Of a DNA stretch of 25,458 nt, positions 1 through 10,720 are shown in pieces (position 1 is the stretch's first letter; every line of letters begins with the position of its first letter). A model generated the notes under the pieces. That model saw only the letters and a list, made by a program, of their open reading frames with translations, did no database searches and was not told where the DNA came from. A program made the translations under genes and the position numbers. Location: assembly GCA_051453625.1 (NCBI GenBank), contig JBOZIK010000001.1:103713703-103739160 (forward strand). Direction: 5' to 3'. Source of the DNA: Welwitschia mirabilis (Eukaryota > Gnetophyta > Gnetopsida > Welwitschiales).

Positions 1-38
1 ATTATAGAGATTATTGAGTTTCTTATATCAATGCCAAA
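1..38. other. Flank left of element A, unassigned
   Basis: This short stretch lies outside the target-site duplication of element A. Nothing recognisable is visible in it. By the nesting model it was once contiguous with position 20189 onward. Confidence 0.6.
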
Positions 39-43
39 GTGGT
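39..43. repeat. Target-site duplication GTGGT of element A, left copy
   Basis: The five bases GTGGT immediately precede the LTR start TGTTAACATG. The same five bases follow the 3' LTR end at 20184-20188. A 5-bp direct duplication is the usual footprint of LTR-retrotransposon integrase, so the pair fixes both outer ends of element A. Confidence 0.8.
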
Positions 44-1347
44 TGTTAACATGTAAAAATGGACATTATGATTAAGTTAAATGACTAATTAATCTTAATA
101 GAAGATATTAATATAATCACTTTTATCATAAAAACATGTCTTATATTTCTTTTTCTAATAATTAAAAACTTATCATGTTTCTATGACATTTTTAGGTAAA
201 CAATGCTCAACCTAAAGGCATGCTTAAAAATGAAGATGATTAGAGCTAAAATGTCGACATTGCCATCTAGAACCATTGGCACAGTTGACCTACCCATGTA
301 ACCTACATTTAAGCTCACATTTCTATCTTTTCATGGCAAATTAAATTAAATGTAATTATGGTCTTGACCTAAATCCACATTAAAAATTAATTACATTCTT
401 AACAACACGTGGTGGTAATGACAAGGGTTCAGAGCATGACATTTCACAAGGGTAAGTAGGATGATAATGGAGACACATGGCATAGACAAAAGTTGACAAT
501 TGCTGCAATACTCTAGAGCCAAGTGTTGGCATCATCATAAGAATCTCTTCTAATTATAAAAGAAGATAAATCATCCTACCTATTGTTATGATTTTGTAAC
601 TATCCATCTAACGCTAAAGGCCAAGTGATTGTAACCACTCCTATTCCATATCTCTCCCTATAAAAGAGATTTAAATCCTTCATTATATCATCTTTGGCTT
701 TGGAGAATTGTAAAACCTTAGAGAATTAGTTGTGATGGATTTTTAAGTAATTCTTTGAGGGAATAAGCTAGTCTTTAAGGATTGCTGAGGAGTTCCTCCT
801 ACATCTTTCTTCCTTTACTATAAAGTTTTCCCTTTTCTGTAACACATAAGTTATTACTTTGAATTTCAATTAATGAGTCATATTATAATTAAAATTCTTA
901 GGTAATAATTTATCCATTAAATCTTATTTTTATTTGAACGAGCTCTTTTAATGCTTGGTTCAAGTCTTTTAACTTTATAGATTTTAAGTGCTTAGATCCC
1001 TACTTTTTATTACTATTTAAGACTTTGAAAATCATATGGTAAATGGGATAATGTCATCATGATTTTATTCAAAAGCACTTGATAGTTTTAACTATGTTAC
1101 AAGATGGTGATTGAACAACATTGGAGTGGATAATTTCTTAGGAGCAAATGAGTGATACCTTGAAGCTAATTTACTTCCCTTCTCTCAAGACACAATTTAA
1201 AACATAACTCTAGAAATCACCTTTTTCTCTTCTTTCTTTTCTAAAATTTTTAACTTGCATTAAGTTTAATTTGATGTAATTTTAAATCATTAATAATAGC
1301 TAAGTACAAACTTAGCTTTAAATTTGATTCAGTATAAGCTACAAATA
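44..1347 (+). repeat. 5' LTR of element A
   Basis: It starts TGTTAACATG and ends near ACAAATA, where an original AACA end would give TG...CA termini with one decayed base. It aligns along its length with 18831-20183 and with the reverse complement of 21049-22379. It is 1304 bp long, against 1353 and 1331 bp for those two. The promoter TATA box is 615 bp from the LTR start. Confidence 0.85.
659..666 (+). promoter_or_regulatory. TATA box of the element A 5' LTR promoter
   Basis: TATAAAAG follows a C/T-rich run (CTCTCCC). The same octamer occurs at the equivalent place in the 3' LTR (19446-19453) and on the minus strand of LTR C (21777-21784). Conservation in three diverged LTRs supports it as the transcription start signal of the element. 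Confidence 0.7.
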
Positions 1348-1352
1348 TATTT

Positions 1353-1370
1353 TAATACCATTGCTAGGGA
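1353..1370 (+). promoter_or_regulatory. Decayed tRNA-Asp primer-binding site of element A
   Basis: This 18-mer begins five bases after the 5' LTR end. Against the plant Athila-type site complementary to the tRNA-Asp 3' end (TGGCGCCGTTGCCGGGGA) it matches at 11 of 18 positions. All seven mismatches are G-to-A or C-to-T transitions. That pattern is what cytosine methylation and deamination would leave, and the position is exactly right for a primer site. Confidence 0.72.
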
Positions 1371-2558
1371 TAATGATATGATAGCAGCTTAAAGGAGCAC
1401 TACTTTTCTTCTTACAAGTTTCTATACATAGTTTTTATTTTTCACTGGTTGATACTAGTCCTCTCTAATTATATCTAAACTAGTCCTTTTTTTTCCATTT
1501 TAGTTTCCTTTAAGTGATTAGTACTAGTTATCCTAGTGAAACCTGGACTAATCTAGATTACTTAAAGTTTATTTTTCATTTTATGTTAACCTCTTTTGTG
1601 TAGGTCTTATGTTTTATTTATAGGTTTATTTTGGATTAAAACTTAAAAACTAAAAATTTTTAATTAACAATTCATTCTACATTTTTAATTTAGTTTTTTT
1701 ATATTTCTATTTCTGCATTTTTACTACATACTAAAAATGTTGAAATATTCAAAAACCTTTTCATGATTTTAATAATGTTAGACTCAATTTTTTCATGTTT
1801 TTTAATTTTAGTTTTATTTCACTATGATCCTATTATAATGATCATTTTACACATGTCTTGCAAACATCTACATAAAAACTGAAACTATGATTCAAAACTT
1901 AATCATTACCACTGCCTTCCTCATTGGTGCCACCATCCTTTCTATCTAAAACTTCTTGACCTTTTAATTAAATGTTCTATAAAAATCCTAAAACTAAAAT
2001 GACTTGTAGGCTCTCAGTAAATTCCTCTAAAACTTACCTGAAACTTTTTGAAGATTTTCTTGCATGACTTAAACGAGTGAAGAAACTAAGATATTAATTT
2101 ATAACAATTTGGATCCCTACATCCATCATGAAAGAGTGTAAGAGATCAGAGGTCAAGCCTATGATGAGTTTCAAAAGGATCAAATATTATCCTTTTAAAA
2201 TAACCAAAAATAATCAACAAACCTCCTTATCACCACAACAACAACAAAGCCTAAAAGATTCACTTAATTTTTAAGATTCCTTCAAAGAATCTTTATTTAA
2301 CTACAAGATGATTAATAGATTAATAGCCTACTATTTTGCCTAAGAAGTGGCTAAACGATANNNNNNNNNNNNNNNNNNNNNNNNNNNNNNNNNNNNNNNN
2401 NNNNNNNNNNNNNNNNNNNNNNNNNNNNNNNNNNNNNNNNNNNNNNNNNNNNNNNNNNNNNNNNNNNNNNNNNNNNNCAAACCATCCCCCATACAACTTT
2501 TGCATTATTTCTATTGTCTTGAATTCAAATATTTGTATCTTTACTTTAAAGAATTTGA
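1371..2558 (+). other. Leader and decayed gag N-terminal region of element A
   Basis: This follows the primer site and precedes the recognisable gag domain. No open frame of note survives. The stretch near 2100-2340 is richer in CAA, AAA and CCT codons and is probably the gag N-terminus, but this is inference from position. A gap of 117 unknown bases (2361-2477) without duplicated flanks interrupts it. Confidence 0.5.
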
Positions 2559-3147
2559 ATGCATCTTATTGACAATTTCACAATACCTGATACATATGAT
2601 GCTCTTAGGCTCATATTATTCTCATTTTCCTTGAACAAGAAGGTAAAATATTGGTTGTGCACTTTTAAGCCTATGTCTAGTAGATCATGGTTCAAACTTA
2701 ATAAAGCCTTTACCTCCAAATTCTTTCCTAATCATAAGACAAATGTCCTAAAGAAATAAATCATGAATTTTGAATAAAAAGATCATGAAACATTTTCTCA
2801 AATATTAAAATGATTTAAATACATATTGCCAAAATGTTTTCAACATGATTTTACACTGAGTAAGAAGATATATTTCTTCTATAATGGGTTATCTATTAAT
2901 AATCACCAATTAGTTAAAATGATGAGTCAACGTAATTTTCTTAACATGCCTCTAGATGAAGTTTGAAAATACCTTGAGAGCATAGTAGAGAATTTAAAAA
3001 ATTAGGAGAATCCCTTAAAGCCATATAGATCACACTATTCGGTTGGATTAATGAGTGATTTTAAGGTTTCCAAAAATTTTTAAGTAACTAATAAAATAAA
3101 TGAACTAGAATGATGAGTAGAATCTTTAACCATCTCACATTTACCTT
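2559..3147 (+). pseudogene. gag: Broken gag of element A, capsid (Retrotrans_gag) part
   Basis: One frame runs from 2559 to the inner insertion point and resembles the Athila/Tat capsid domain. It has a DALRLILFSFSL-like helix, a KYWL segment (the usual A/K-x-W-L), KAFTSKFFPNHKT at about residues 46-58, which matches the family's F-x-x-K-F-F-P-x-x-K-T core, and FYNGL near 2873-2890. Gag packages the element RNA into virus-like particles in the cytoplasm. The frame holds at least seven stop codons (first at 2757) but no frameshift, so decay here has been by point mutation. Element B interrupts it after TSD ACCTT and it resumes in phase at 14580. The N-terminal part is lost in decayed sequence and the 2361-2477 gap. 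The family assignment is by motif recognition, and I regard the gag identity as strong. Confidence 0.82.
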
Positions 3148-3942
3148 TGTTATGGTGCATATTTATGTAGGTATTTACATCCTTGGTTAAATCTTGTCAA
3201 TCATAAATATTTGTAAAACACACATACTAGTATAGACAGGAGTGGACTCAAATATCATAATCCATCAAAGGCACTAGGCTCANNNNNNNNNNNNNNNNNN
3301 NNNNNNNNNNNNNNNNNNNNNNNNNNNNNNNNNNNNNNNNNNNNNNNNNNNNNNNNNNNNNNNNNNNNNNNNNNNNNNNNNNNNNNNNNNNNNNNNNNNN
3401 NNNNNNNNNNNNNNNNNNNNNNNNNNNNNNNNNNNNNNNNNNNNNNNNNNNNNNNNNNNNNNNNNNNNNNNNNNNNNNNNNNNNNNNNNNNNNNNNNNNN
3501 NNNNNNNNNNNNNNNNNNNNNNNNNNNNNNNNNNNNNNNNNNNNNNNNNNNNNNNNNNNNNNNNNNNNNNNNNNNNNNNNNNNNNNNNNNNNNNNNNNNN
3601 NNNNNNNNNNNNNNNNNNNNNNNNNNNNNNNNNNNNNNNNNNNNNNNNNNNNNNNNNNNNNNNNNNNNNNNNNNNNNNNNNNNNNNNNNNNNNNNNNNNN
3701 NNNNNNNNNNNNNNNNNNNNNNNNNNNNNNNNNNNNNNNNNNNNNNNNNNNNNNNNNNNNNNNNNNNNNNNNNNNNNNNNNNNNNNNNCCATCTTACATT
3801 TACCTTTGTTATGGTGCGTATTTATGTAGTTATTTACATCCTTGGTCAAATCTTGTCAATCATAAATATTTGTAAAACACCAACACACTAGTATAGATGG
3901 GAGTGAACTCAAATGTCATAATCCATCAAAGGCACTAGGCTC
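3120..3942. repeat. Flank plus LTR edge duplicated across the 506-N gap
   Basis: Positions 3130-3282 and 3789-3942 are near-identical (both contain CTTTGTTATGGTGC and end in GGCACTAGGCTCA). Both copies include bases of element A gag as well as the LTR edge of element B. A biological tandem repeat would have had to form after insertion and end exactly at the gap. Two unmerged contigs or alleles of one junction explain it better. Confidence 0.7.
3143..3147. repeat. Target-site duplication ACCTT of element B, left copy
   Basis: ACCTT precedes the LTR edge TGTTATGGTGC and recurs immediately after the other LTR edge at 14575-14579. A second ACCTT-TGTTATGGTGC junction occurs at 3802-3810, to the right of the 506-N gap. 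The gap-flanking duplication therefore includes the insertion junction itself. Confidence 0.85.
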
Positions 3943-5190
3943 AAAACTAGAAAATTAGTTTTGTAAAGTATTTCAAGTATTTTTCTTTTAGGTTCAATAA
4001 TGAAAAGTGCAATGTAATAAAAGTAAACACATATCNNNNNNNNNNNNNNNNNNNNNNNNNNNNNNNNNNNNNNNNNNNNNNNNNNNNNNNNNNNNNNNNN
4101 NNNNNNNNNNNNNNNNNNNNNNNNNNNNNNNNNNNGTTCAATAATGAAAAGTGCAATGTAATAAAAGTAAACACATATCAATGCAAATAAAATCTACTCT
4201 AAATGTAATATCTATCTAACTACTAAATATTTGTCATCAAGATCAGTCTTATATAATCTAGATCAATTAAGGAAACTGTTACTAATCCTAACCATCCTAT
4301 GCTATCAAGTATGTTGAATAGAATATGGAAAACACATAATTATTAAGCTAGGAAATATAAAATGAAATGCAATGCAAATTCCTAAACTAATAATTTCAAC
4401 CTTAACAAAGGTTACCCTTGATGATCTATAACAACTATGAAGTTATCATGGAATTATAACCAATGTAAACCATAAGGGACATGCACATGAATAAAACTAA
4501 AAGAAGATTTTCATTAGATTCGAGCTAACATCCTATTATAAAGTAGTAGCACCTTAATAAAGGACACATAGCCTAATACCAATGAAGGCTCCTCTCTACA
4601 ACTAACAAATGGACCTCTTTCTTTTTTATCTCCTATCATGAGATTTTTAGATATCAAATAATATGGTCTCGGAGCAAGGGTAAAGGTGGTATTTATTTAC
4701 AATAACACAATCTAAAAATAACAAATCTAAAAAATGCAATAAAAACCCTAACAATGCATAGGAGGCATATGATATATTAAATAAGTTAGGTGAAGTTTAA
4801 TTAATTAACAAAAAATATGATTATTCTAACTATCATTTAAATAATGTAGAGGATGATCACACATTAATAGAGGTTCTACATCAGCTTTCATCTTTGGTCT
4901 AGTTAACATCCTGATTACCATGCAAGTGGTGTCATCTATACTGTCGTTTGGATAATGAAGGGGACTACAGTATTTTTAAAGCTCTTCATCAAATCAAATT
5001 GGCCTTGTAAATCATTAGTTTCTTCTTAGAATGTGAAGTATTAGTAATCATCCAAAATGTCATAAAATGTGCTATTAATTGCATATTTCCATGATTTTCT
5101 CTTTGAATTTCAATAATCATTACCTATCTAAATGTCCCATAAAACTATTTAGAATATCCCATCAAAAACATACCACTTGACATCACAATA
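3148..5190 (-). repeat. 3' LTR of element B, length inflated by two assembly joins
   Basis: It aligns with 13351-14574 on the same strand and with the reverse complement of 24418-25458. The left edge is TGTTATGGTGC and the right edge ACATCACAATA, where the terminal CA has become TA. The apparent 2043 bp is inflated. Positions 3148-3282 repeat after the 506-N gap (3807-3942). The 44 bases before the 100-N gap at 4036 repeat exactly after it (4136-4179). Counting from 3807 and removing the second join gives about 1240 bp, against 1224 bp for the 5' LTR. The TATA-like TAAATAAATA (minus strand, 4690-4699) lies about 495 bp from the LTR start. Confidence 0.82.
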
Positions 5191-5205
5191 TAGCCCTTCA
5201 CTTAG
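5191..5205 (-). promoter_or_regulatory. Probable polypurine tract of element B
   Basis: On the minus strand the bases just upstream of the 3' LTR read purine-rich (AAGTGAAGGG, complement at 5194-5203). This is where plus-strand DNA priming would start. The tract is short and slightly interrupted, so the call rests mainly on position. Confidence 0.45.
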
Positions 5206-5564
5206 CCTTGTTAGCCACTGATAAAGTAGGTGAACAACCACGATTATAAGTCAAATTGACTAAGATAAACATTAACTATGGATATGTAAATCAACTTCAA
5301 AAATTTCATTATGTAGGATTAAATCTCAAAATCTAATAAACTAAATGTTTTATCTTAGTAGATAATATGAAAATGATATCATCTGGGATGTTATCTAGAT
5401 GAATATGGGATAACAGTATCTTAAAAATCTATCAGTAAAATCAAATACCTATAATTACACTAATCAAAAAATAAGATTAAAATACTTCTATTGTGTTAGC
5501 CCCCTAAACATTTAGCACATTAAAAAAATATAGATTAAATATTATAAGAAAAATATTTATCATA

Positions 5565-5609
5565 AGATATAACCATAATAACATTATTATGGTTATTATG
5601 GTTATATCT
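5565..5609. repeat. Perfect 18-bp inverted repeat with 9-nt loop
   Basis: The left arm 5565-5582 (AGATATAACCATAATAAC) is the exact reverse complement of 5592-5609, with loop ATTATTATG. The arms are built from a short ATAACCATAATAAC-like unit, so it could be a collapsed AT-rich microsatellite palindrome or a minute foldback insertion. No flanking target duplication is clear. Confidence 0.75.
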
Positions 5610-7336
5610 ACGTTATTATTTATGGTCTGGTGAATTGCTTGGACTACCCCTACAAGAAAACAAACTACAAGTATTCTGTTGTCAAGTACATGATTTAGTA
5701 AACAATATCCATAATGTATATCACTCAAAAAATAGGCAATCAGAATTGGATTAGTACACTATAGATATGTATCATAAAATTTTTTTAAAATGACCCTAAA
5801 AAATTTAAATTTTTTGCTATCTCCAAATATGTATCTTACTTCTTCCTCTGCCCTTCCCCTCTCAAAAAGTAAATCAATACATCCCATATTACATTAACAT
5901 AAGAAGAAACAAGATGAAAACACAAGTTAAGTATAAGTGAGCAAAACAGATGGGCCTAGAGGTAGTAGTCTTTGTGCGACAAAAGGGTCAGAGTCATTCT
6001 AAAAAAGATGAAACATAGCAATGATGAGGATTAAAAAATATTAGTGAATTATCTTGCTTAGTCATCTAGACAACAATGTAGATGACACAGTCTTTCAAAA
6101 GATCAGGAAAAATTGAAACATCATCTAAATAAGTTAAGCTCAGATGGAATCATCAAGTTTTTAAAAGATTATTAGAAAGTCCAAAAAAAGGAAAATGGCT
6201 AAGAGTCATGACAAATGAAAGCATGATAAGAAGGTGAATGCACCATGATAGGGAATATTATGAAATGCACCATGAACTCATAATCATTGGATGGATTTAA
6301 ACTCAAATAGAAAATTAAAGAACTAAACTTGAAAAGGAAAATATGGAAAAATGATCATCATAAACTAAATAAATATTATTTGCTAAAATAAAATTAACTT
6401 CTATAAAGAAAAACTACTAATGAAAATAAAAATCAACAAGAAAACTAGTAAATGATCAAATCCTATATTCTTGTGATAAAAAAGTATGGAAATAACTTTA
6501 AAATACCAAAAAAAAACAACTAAATAAAATAAAATGAACATGGACAATTAGGAATATTAAGAAGATTGTGTACCTATCCTCAATTCAAACCAAGCAAATC
6601 CCCTTAGAATAAATCATAAAATTNNNNNNNNNNNNNNNNNNNNNNNNNNNNNNNNNNNNNNNNNNNNNNNNNNNNNNNNNNNNNNNNNNNNNNNNNNNNN
6701 NNNNNNNNNNNNNNNNNNNNNNNAAAGTATGGAAATAACTTAAAAATACCAAATAAAATAACTAAAGAAAACAAAATGGACATGGGCAACTAGGAATATT
6801 AAGAAGATTGTGTAACTATTCTAAATTCAAACCAAGAAAACCCCCTTGGAAGAAATCATAAAATTACTTAATTAATGATGCATAACATAATGCAAAAACT
6901 TCATAAAGTAGCACTCAAATAGGCAGTGATTATGATGATGTCAAGTAACTAATATTTTCAAATAATGAATGATCAGACCAAAAGCTGTTCAGTAATGGAC
7001 TCACCTGCTTACACCTCAAAACATACTTGAATCCTTAAAAGTAAAATGATTATGTGGGATTATTATAATCTCAATGAGTGTATAAATAAGTAATGCCTCT
7101 GATAACACTAGGAACACCAGTAATCTCATAGCCTTAAAGTATTATTTTTTATGACTAGTGAAGTGTAACCCTAGTCAGAAAAGTAAGGATTTAAAAATCA
7201 TGGTTAAATGACTTCCTAGTAGAGTTCCTACAATTACTGATACTACCAAAGTTCCTTTCTAGAAAATGTACATTGGTATGGTAGGACATTATGGTGACTA
7301 CGTATTTAGCATAGATATAATAGATCATGGTCATTA

Positions 7337-8313
7337 TTTCTTTCTTCTTTTTTTTTGGAATATTTTTCAAAATAAATCCCACATGACCACACACTTTTAA
7401 AGGCGAAGGTAAAGAAATGAGATGAAAAACAAGTAATAACACCCCCAAATAATTAAGGACTTACACCATTGATAGAAAACAAAAAAAAAAAAAANNNNNN
7501 NNNNNNNNNNNNNNTAAGTTAAAAATTACTAGTTATGATAACTTTATAAAGTAAAACATAAGTTAGTTAAAGATGTTCAAGTGGTAGTATGATGTCCATC
7601 AAAAAAAGGGGCTAAGAAAGAATCAAAACAATGGTAGGAGGACTTTCAAAACAAGTGCTTCTATCATGTTCAAGGTTTGATGACTCATGAATTTTCTTAG
7701 TGTTTAAATAAAAAATCTTAATTGATCACTAGATTGTAGTTTCTCTAAAAGGTAATGATATANNNNNNNNNNNNNNNNNNNNNNNNNNNNNNNNNNNNNN
7801 NNNNNNNNNNNNNNNNNNNNNNNNNNNNNNNNNNNNNNNNNNNNNNNNNNNNNNNNNNNNNNTTTCTTTCTCCTTTTTTTTTTGAATACTTTTCAAAATA
7901 AATCCCACATGACCACACACTCTTAAAAGCAAAGGTAAAGAAATGAGATGAAAAGTAAGTAATAACACCCCCAAATAATTCAGGACTCACAACATTGAGA
8001 GAAAACACAAACAAAAACATTTTCCTTAAAAATGAAGTTAAGTTAAAAATTACTAGTTATGATAACTTCATAAAGTAAAACATAAGTTAGTTAAAGATGT
8101 TCAAGTAATAGTATGATGTCCACAAAAAAAAGGGGCTAAGAAAGAATCAAGACAATGATAGGAGAACTTTCGAAACAAGTGCTTCTATCATGTTCAAGGT
8201 TTGATGACTCATGGATTTTTAACCTTTATTCATGTTTTTGAATTTTCTTAGTATTTAAATCAAAAATCTTAATTGATCACTAGAATGTAGTCTCTCTAAA
8301 AGGTAACAATCTA
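7337..8313. repeat. Diverged duplicate pair around the 100-N gap at 7763-7862
   Basis: Positions 7337-7762 and 7863-8313 align from TTTCTTTCT through AAAAGGTAA with scattered substitutions. The right copy carries about 24 extra bases near 8215-8240 that the left lacks. It also fills the region corresponding to the 20-N gap (7495-7514), which in the left copy follows a poly-A run. The pair abuts the gap precisely, as expected for alleles or unmerged contigs. Confidence 0.7.
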
Positions 8314-8714
8314 ACCATCTAAAGGCAAACTTATTGTGAAAATAAAAACCAAGGTACAAAACATAATAACATAGATCANNNNNNNNNNNNNNNNNNNNNN
8401 NNNNNNNNNNNNNNNNNNNNNNNNNNNNNNNNNNNNNNNNNNNNNNNNNNNNNNNNNNNNNNNNNNNNNNNNNNNNNNATAAAAACCAAGATAAAAAACA
8501 TAATAACATAGATCAAAAGAAAATACCAAAGCAAACTAAAAACAAGTTTTATTCAAATCCTAAATCCTATTCAATACTTATTTTTTTAAAAAACATTTAT
8601 TTCCTAAATCTATGATCTTAAGATATTGCATTTTCTCAAAAAAATAAGAATCAAACCAAATATTAACTAATTCATAAAAAATAAAAACTATACAATCATT
8701 TTTAGTAAAATCAA

Positions 8715-9330
8715 TTAAAGGTAAACATAATAAAAGGATAAAAATTTGATAGCACTAGTTTTAAAATTTAAATAAGACATAAAGAAGTAATAGATCTGAT
8801 TAAAACATAATCTCTTACTTAAATGATGTAAATCATGAATATCATCATATAATTCAAGCAAGGAACTACTCAAAGTAGGAATAGAAGAAGCGTTTGAATT
8901 CTCTTTATATTGCCTATTGAGATCAAGAAACTTTCTATCACTCAATTCAAGATATGGGTTTTCATTAAGGAAGTAAGGATTTTTTTAATTATCATGACTA
9001 AATGATCTTTTATCTCTATAAGATGTAGTAGCAATATAAAGATAAAAAATTCATATAATTCATTGAAAAATAGTCTCTTACCAATCTCGTAATGTGAAGA
9101 ATTTGAAACATATATTTCATTCAAGAATTAATACTAAACATATGAAACATTAATGGTATTATTGGAGATCCTAAAATTTTGAAGAAACTTATTAGGATGA
9201 TTGATTAAAATATGTTTAACATACTTAAAAAGCTCCTTAAGGTTTAATTCTAAGCATGGATTTGAATGAAGAAGATAAGGTTTATCCCAATTTAGAGTTC
9301 CAAGATATCCCAAGTCCTATTTTTAAAAAG
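8715..9330 (-). pseudogene. Decayed coding trace in element B with a repeated Asn-Pro-x-Leu-Glu-Leu motif
   Basis: I do not recognise this product. On the minus strand a hydrophilic protein-like segment contains NPYFLNENPYLEL (8940-8981) and, about 300 bp upstream in another frame, KPYLLHSNPCLEL (9242-9283). The shared pattern is P-Y-x-L-x-x-N-P-x-L-E-L. After the second motif comes an acidic, Ser/Leu-rich stretch (SSSLLELYDDIHDLHH). Stops and at least one frameshift separate the pieces, so it is broken. No gag, protease, RT or integrase motif is present. It lies in the middle of element B and would belong to whatever protein that element once encoded. A chance repeat in AT-rich DNA is possible, although nine or so matching positions in register make that less likely. 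Confidence 0.4.
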
Positions 9331-9479
9331 AGCAGTAATTAAACGCATAAGATAAACTGGACTTTGTAAAAGGAAAAAAGNNNNNNNNNNNAATTTTACA
9401 TAGAATTATCAAATGAAAAGATTAAGAGATTTTAGGAGTAGATTCCTCAAGGTGATGTTTCTCATTAAAATCAAGGAGA

Positions 9480-9852
9480 GGGATGTGATTTGAATAATTT
9501 TCAAATGGAAGGAGAGATAAATGTTATTATTATCAAGATCACAAGAAGATGTGGAAGTAGAAGTAAGAGGAAAGATGTCATTTAAGGTTTTATGTGGAAG
9601 TAAGAGTGAAAGAGATTAAGAAACATGATTAAACTCTTTNNNNNNNNNNNNNNNNNNNNNNNNNNNNNNNNNNNNNNNNNNNNNNNNNNNNNNNNNNNNN
9701 NNNNNNNNNNNNNNNNNNNNNNNNNNNNNNNNNNNNNNNATTCAAAGAATTTCCAAATGGGGGGAGAGAGAAATGTTATTATTATCAGGATCACAAGAAG
9801 ATGTGGAAGTAGAAGTAGGAGGAAAGATTAAGAAACATGAGTAGACTCTTTA
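9480..9852. repeat. Duplicate pair around the 100-N gap at 9640-9739
   Basis: Positions 9480-9639 and 9740-9852 share an A/G-rich segment with AGAAGATGTGGAAGTAGAAG. The left copy carries an additional internal part (near 9577-9610). As elsewhere, the repeat ends at the gap. Confidence 0.65.
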
Positions 9853-10720
9853 AGTTAATTTATTTCATTGGAAGGTATAAGTCTATTCTCCATTAAGTTT
9901 GATTGATTTTCATTACGTTCTTCTTTATTTCTATCCTCTTCATTATTAACCTCATTATTACTTAGTTGAATTCTTTATTTACTTTTTCTAGTATTATCTA
10001 TAATAATATCTCCCTCTTCTTCATTGTTTTTATCACTATTATTAACTATATCTTACTCTTATTTATTGTACTTATTATTATTTTATTAAGAATTATTACC
10101 ATTCTTTAAGTTTATCGATTAATTGAAAAGATCATTAAAGAGATCATAAAAAGAAAAGTGCTTATTGTCTTTATTATGTAATGGAAGATTTTTTGTTATT
10201 TCCTAAGTTAATTCTTCTTTATTTTCATTGAATAATTTAGTTAATTNNNNNNNNNNNNNNNNNNNNNNNNNNNNNNNNNNNNNNNNNNNNNNNNNNNNNN
10301 NNNNNNNNNNNNNNNNNNNNNNNNNNNNNNNNNNNNNNNNNNNNNNGCTTTTCATTGAATAATTTAGTTAATTCTAAATTGTAATCCTCAGTTTTTATTA
10401 TTGAGTTACTGTGACTGACTATCATCTAAGACTATCATCTGAATGACACATATGGATGACTTTCTTTATTATGTAAATTCCCCAATGATTTCTCTTTATT
10501 ACATGAATTCTTCATTAATATCATATATTACACTTATATTAAAGGTTTGACTCCTTCGTCCTCATCATAAAGTAATTGAAAACCAAGGATATGATCTGGT
10601 ATTTCAATATCATTATCATCATCTTCTTTTCACCATCTTCATTATTTTGTTGCATGTCATTATTTTCCAATTCATTATATTCATCAGAAGGAGAACTGTG
10701 ATTATAATATTTAGCATGGA
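9853..10720 (-). pseudogene. Decayed Asn/Glu/Lys-rich coding trace in element B
   Basis: Read on the minus strand, this interval gives several short frames strongly enriched in Asn, Glu, Asp and Lys (for example NNEVNNEEDRNKEERNEN at about 9900-9955, and NNEDG near 10640). They are separated by stops and frameshifts. Such a composition is unlike the hydrophobic shadows elsewhere in this window and suggests an ancient hydrophilic, probably disordered protein segment. I recognise no domain. A gap with exactly repeated 25-bp flanks lies inside (10222-10246 equals 10349-10373). AAT/GAA-rich simple sequence without coding history is the alternative. Confidence 0.35.

Larger units (their letters stand above)
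5206..8714 (-). other. Element B interior, 3' half: no gene seen
   Basis: The stretch is AT-rich, with the plus strand A/purine-rich (for example 5880-6560) and the minus strand U-rich. Hydrophobic-looking open frames on the minus strand (5504-5728, 7191-7448) reflect that composition and match no family I know. It contains a perfect 18-bp hairpin (5565-5609) and gap-flanking duplications (6481-6623 with 6724-6864; 7337-7762 with 7863-8313; 8344-8378 with 8480-8514). I find no RT, RNase H or integrase motif. Confidence 0.55.

Noticed and set aside
3280-3849. 189-codon minus-strand open frame
   Set aside because: Almost all of it is the 506-N gap; only about 20 real codons at its start are translated. 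The same applies to 10973-11557 and 16351-16683.
5504-5728. 74-residue hydrophobic minus-strand ORF that could be called a membrane protein
   Set aside because: It crosses the AT-rich perfect hairpin and derives from the U-rich strand of element B. No family similarity or conserved context is seen.
7191-7974. Two similar hydrophobic minus-strand ORFs (starts near 7448 and 7974) that look like a conserved gene pair
   Set aside because: They are the same DNA duplicated around the 7763-7862 gap. Similarity is at DNA level with indels, so it gives no evidence of protein conservation.
8255-8529. Overlapping minus-strand ORFs ending in FHNKFAFRWLD-like sequence
   Set aside because: Each spans a 100-N gap whose flanks are duplicated, so the joined frame is an artefact of N translation.
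8942-9124. 60-residue minus-strand ORF with hydrophobic stretch
   Set aside because: It lies within the decayed element B interior, has no recognisable domain, and is in the length range expected by chance in this AT-rich DNA.
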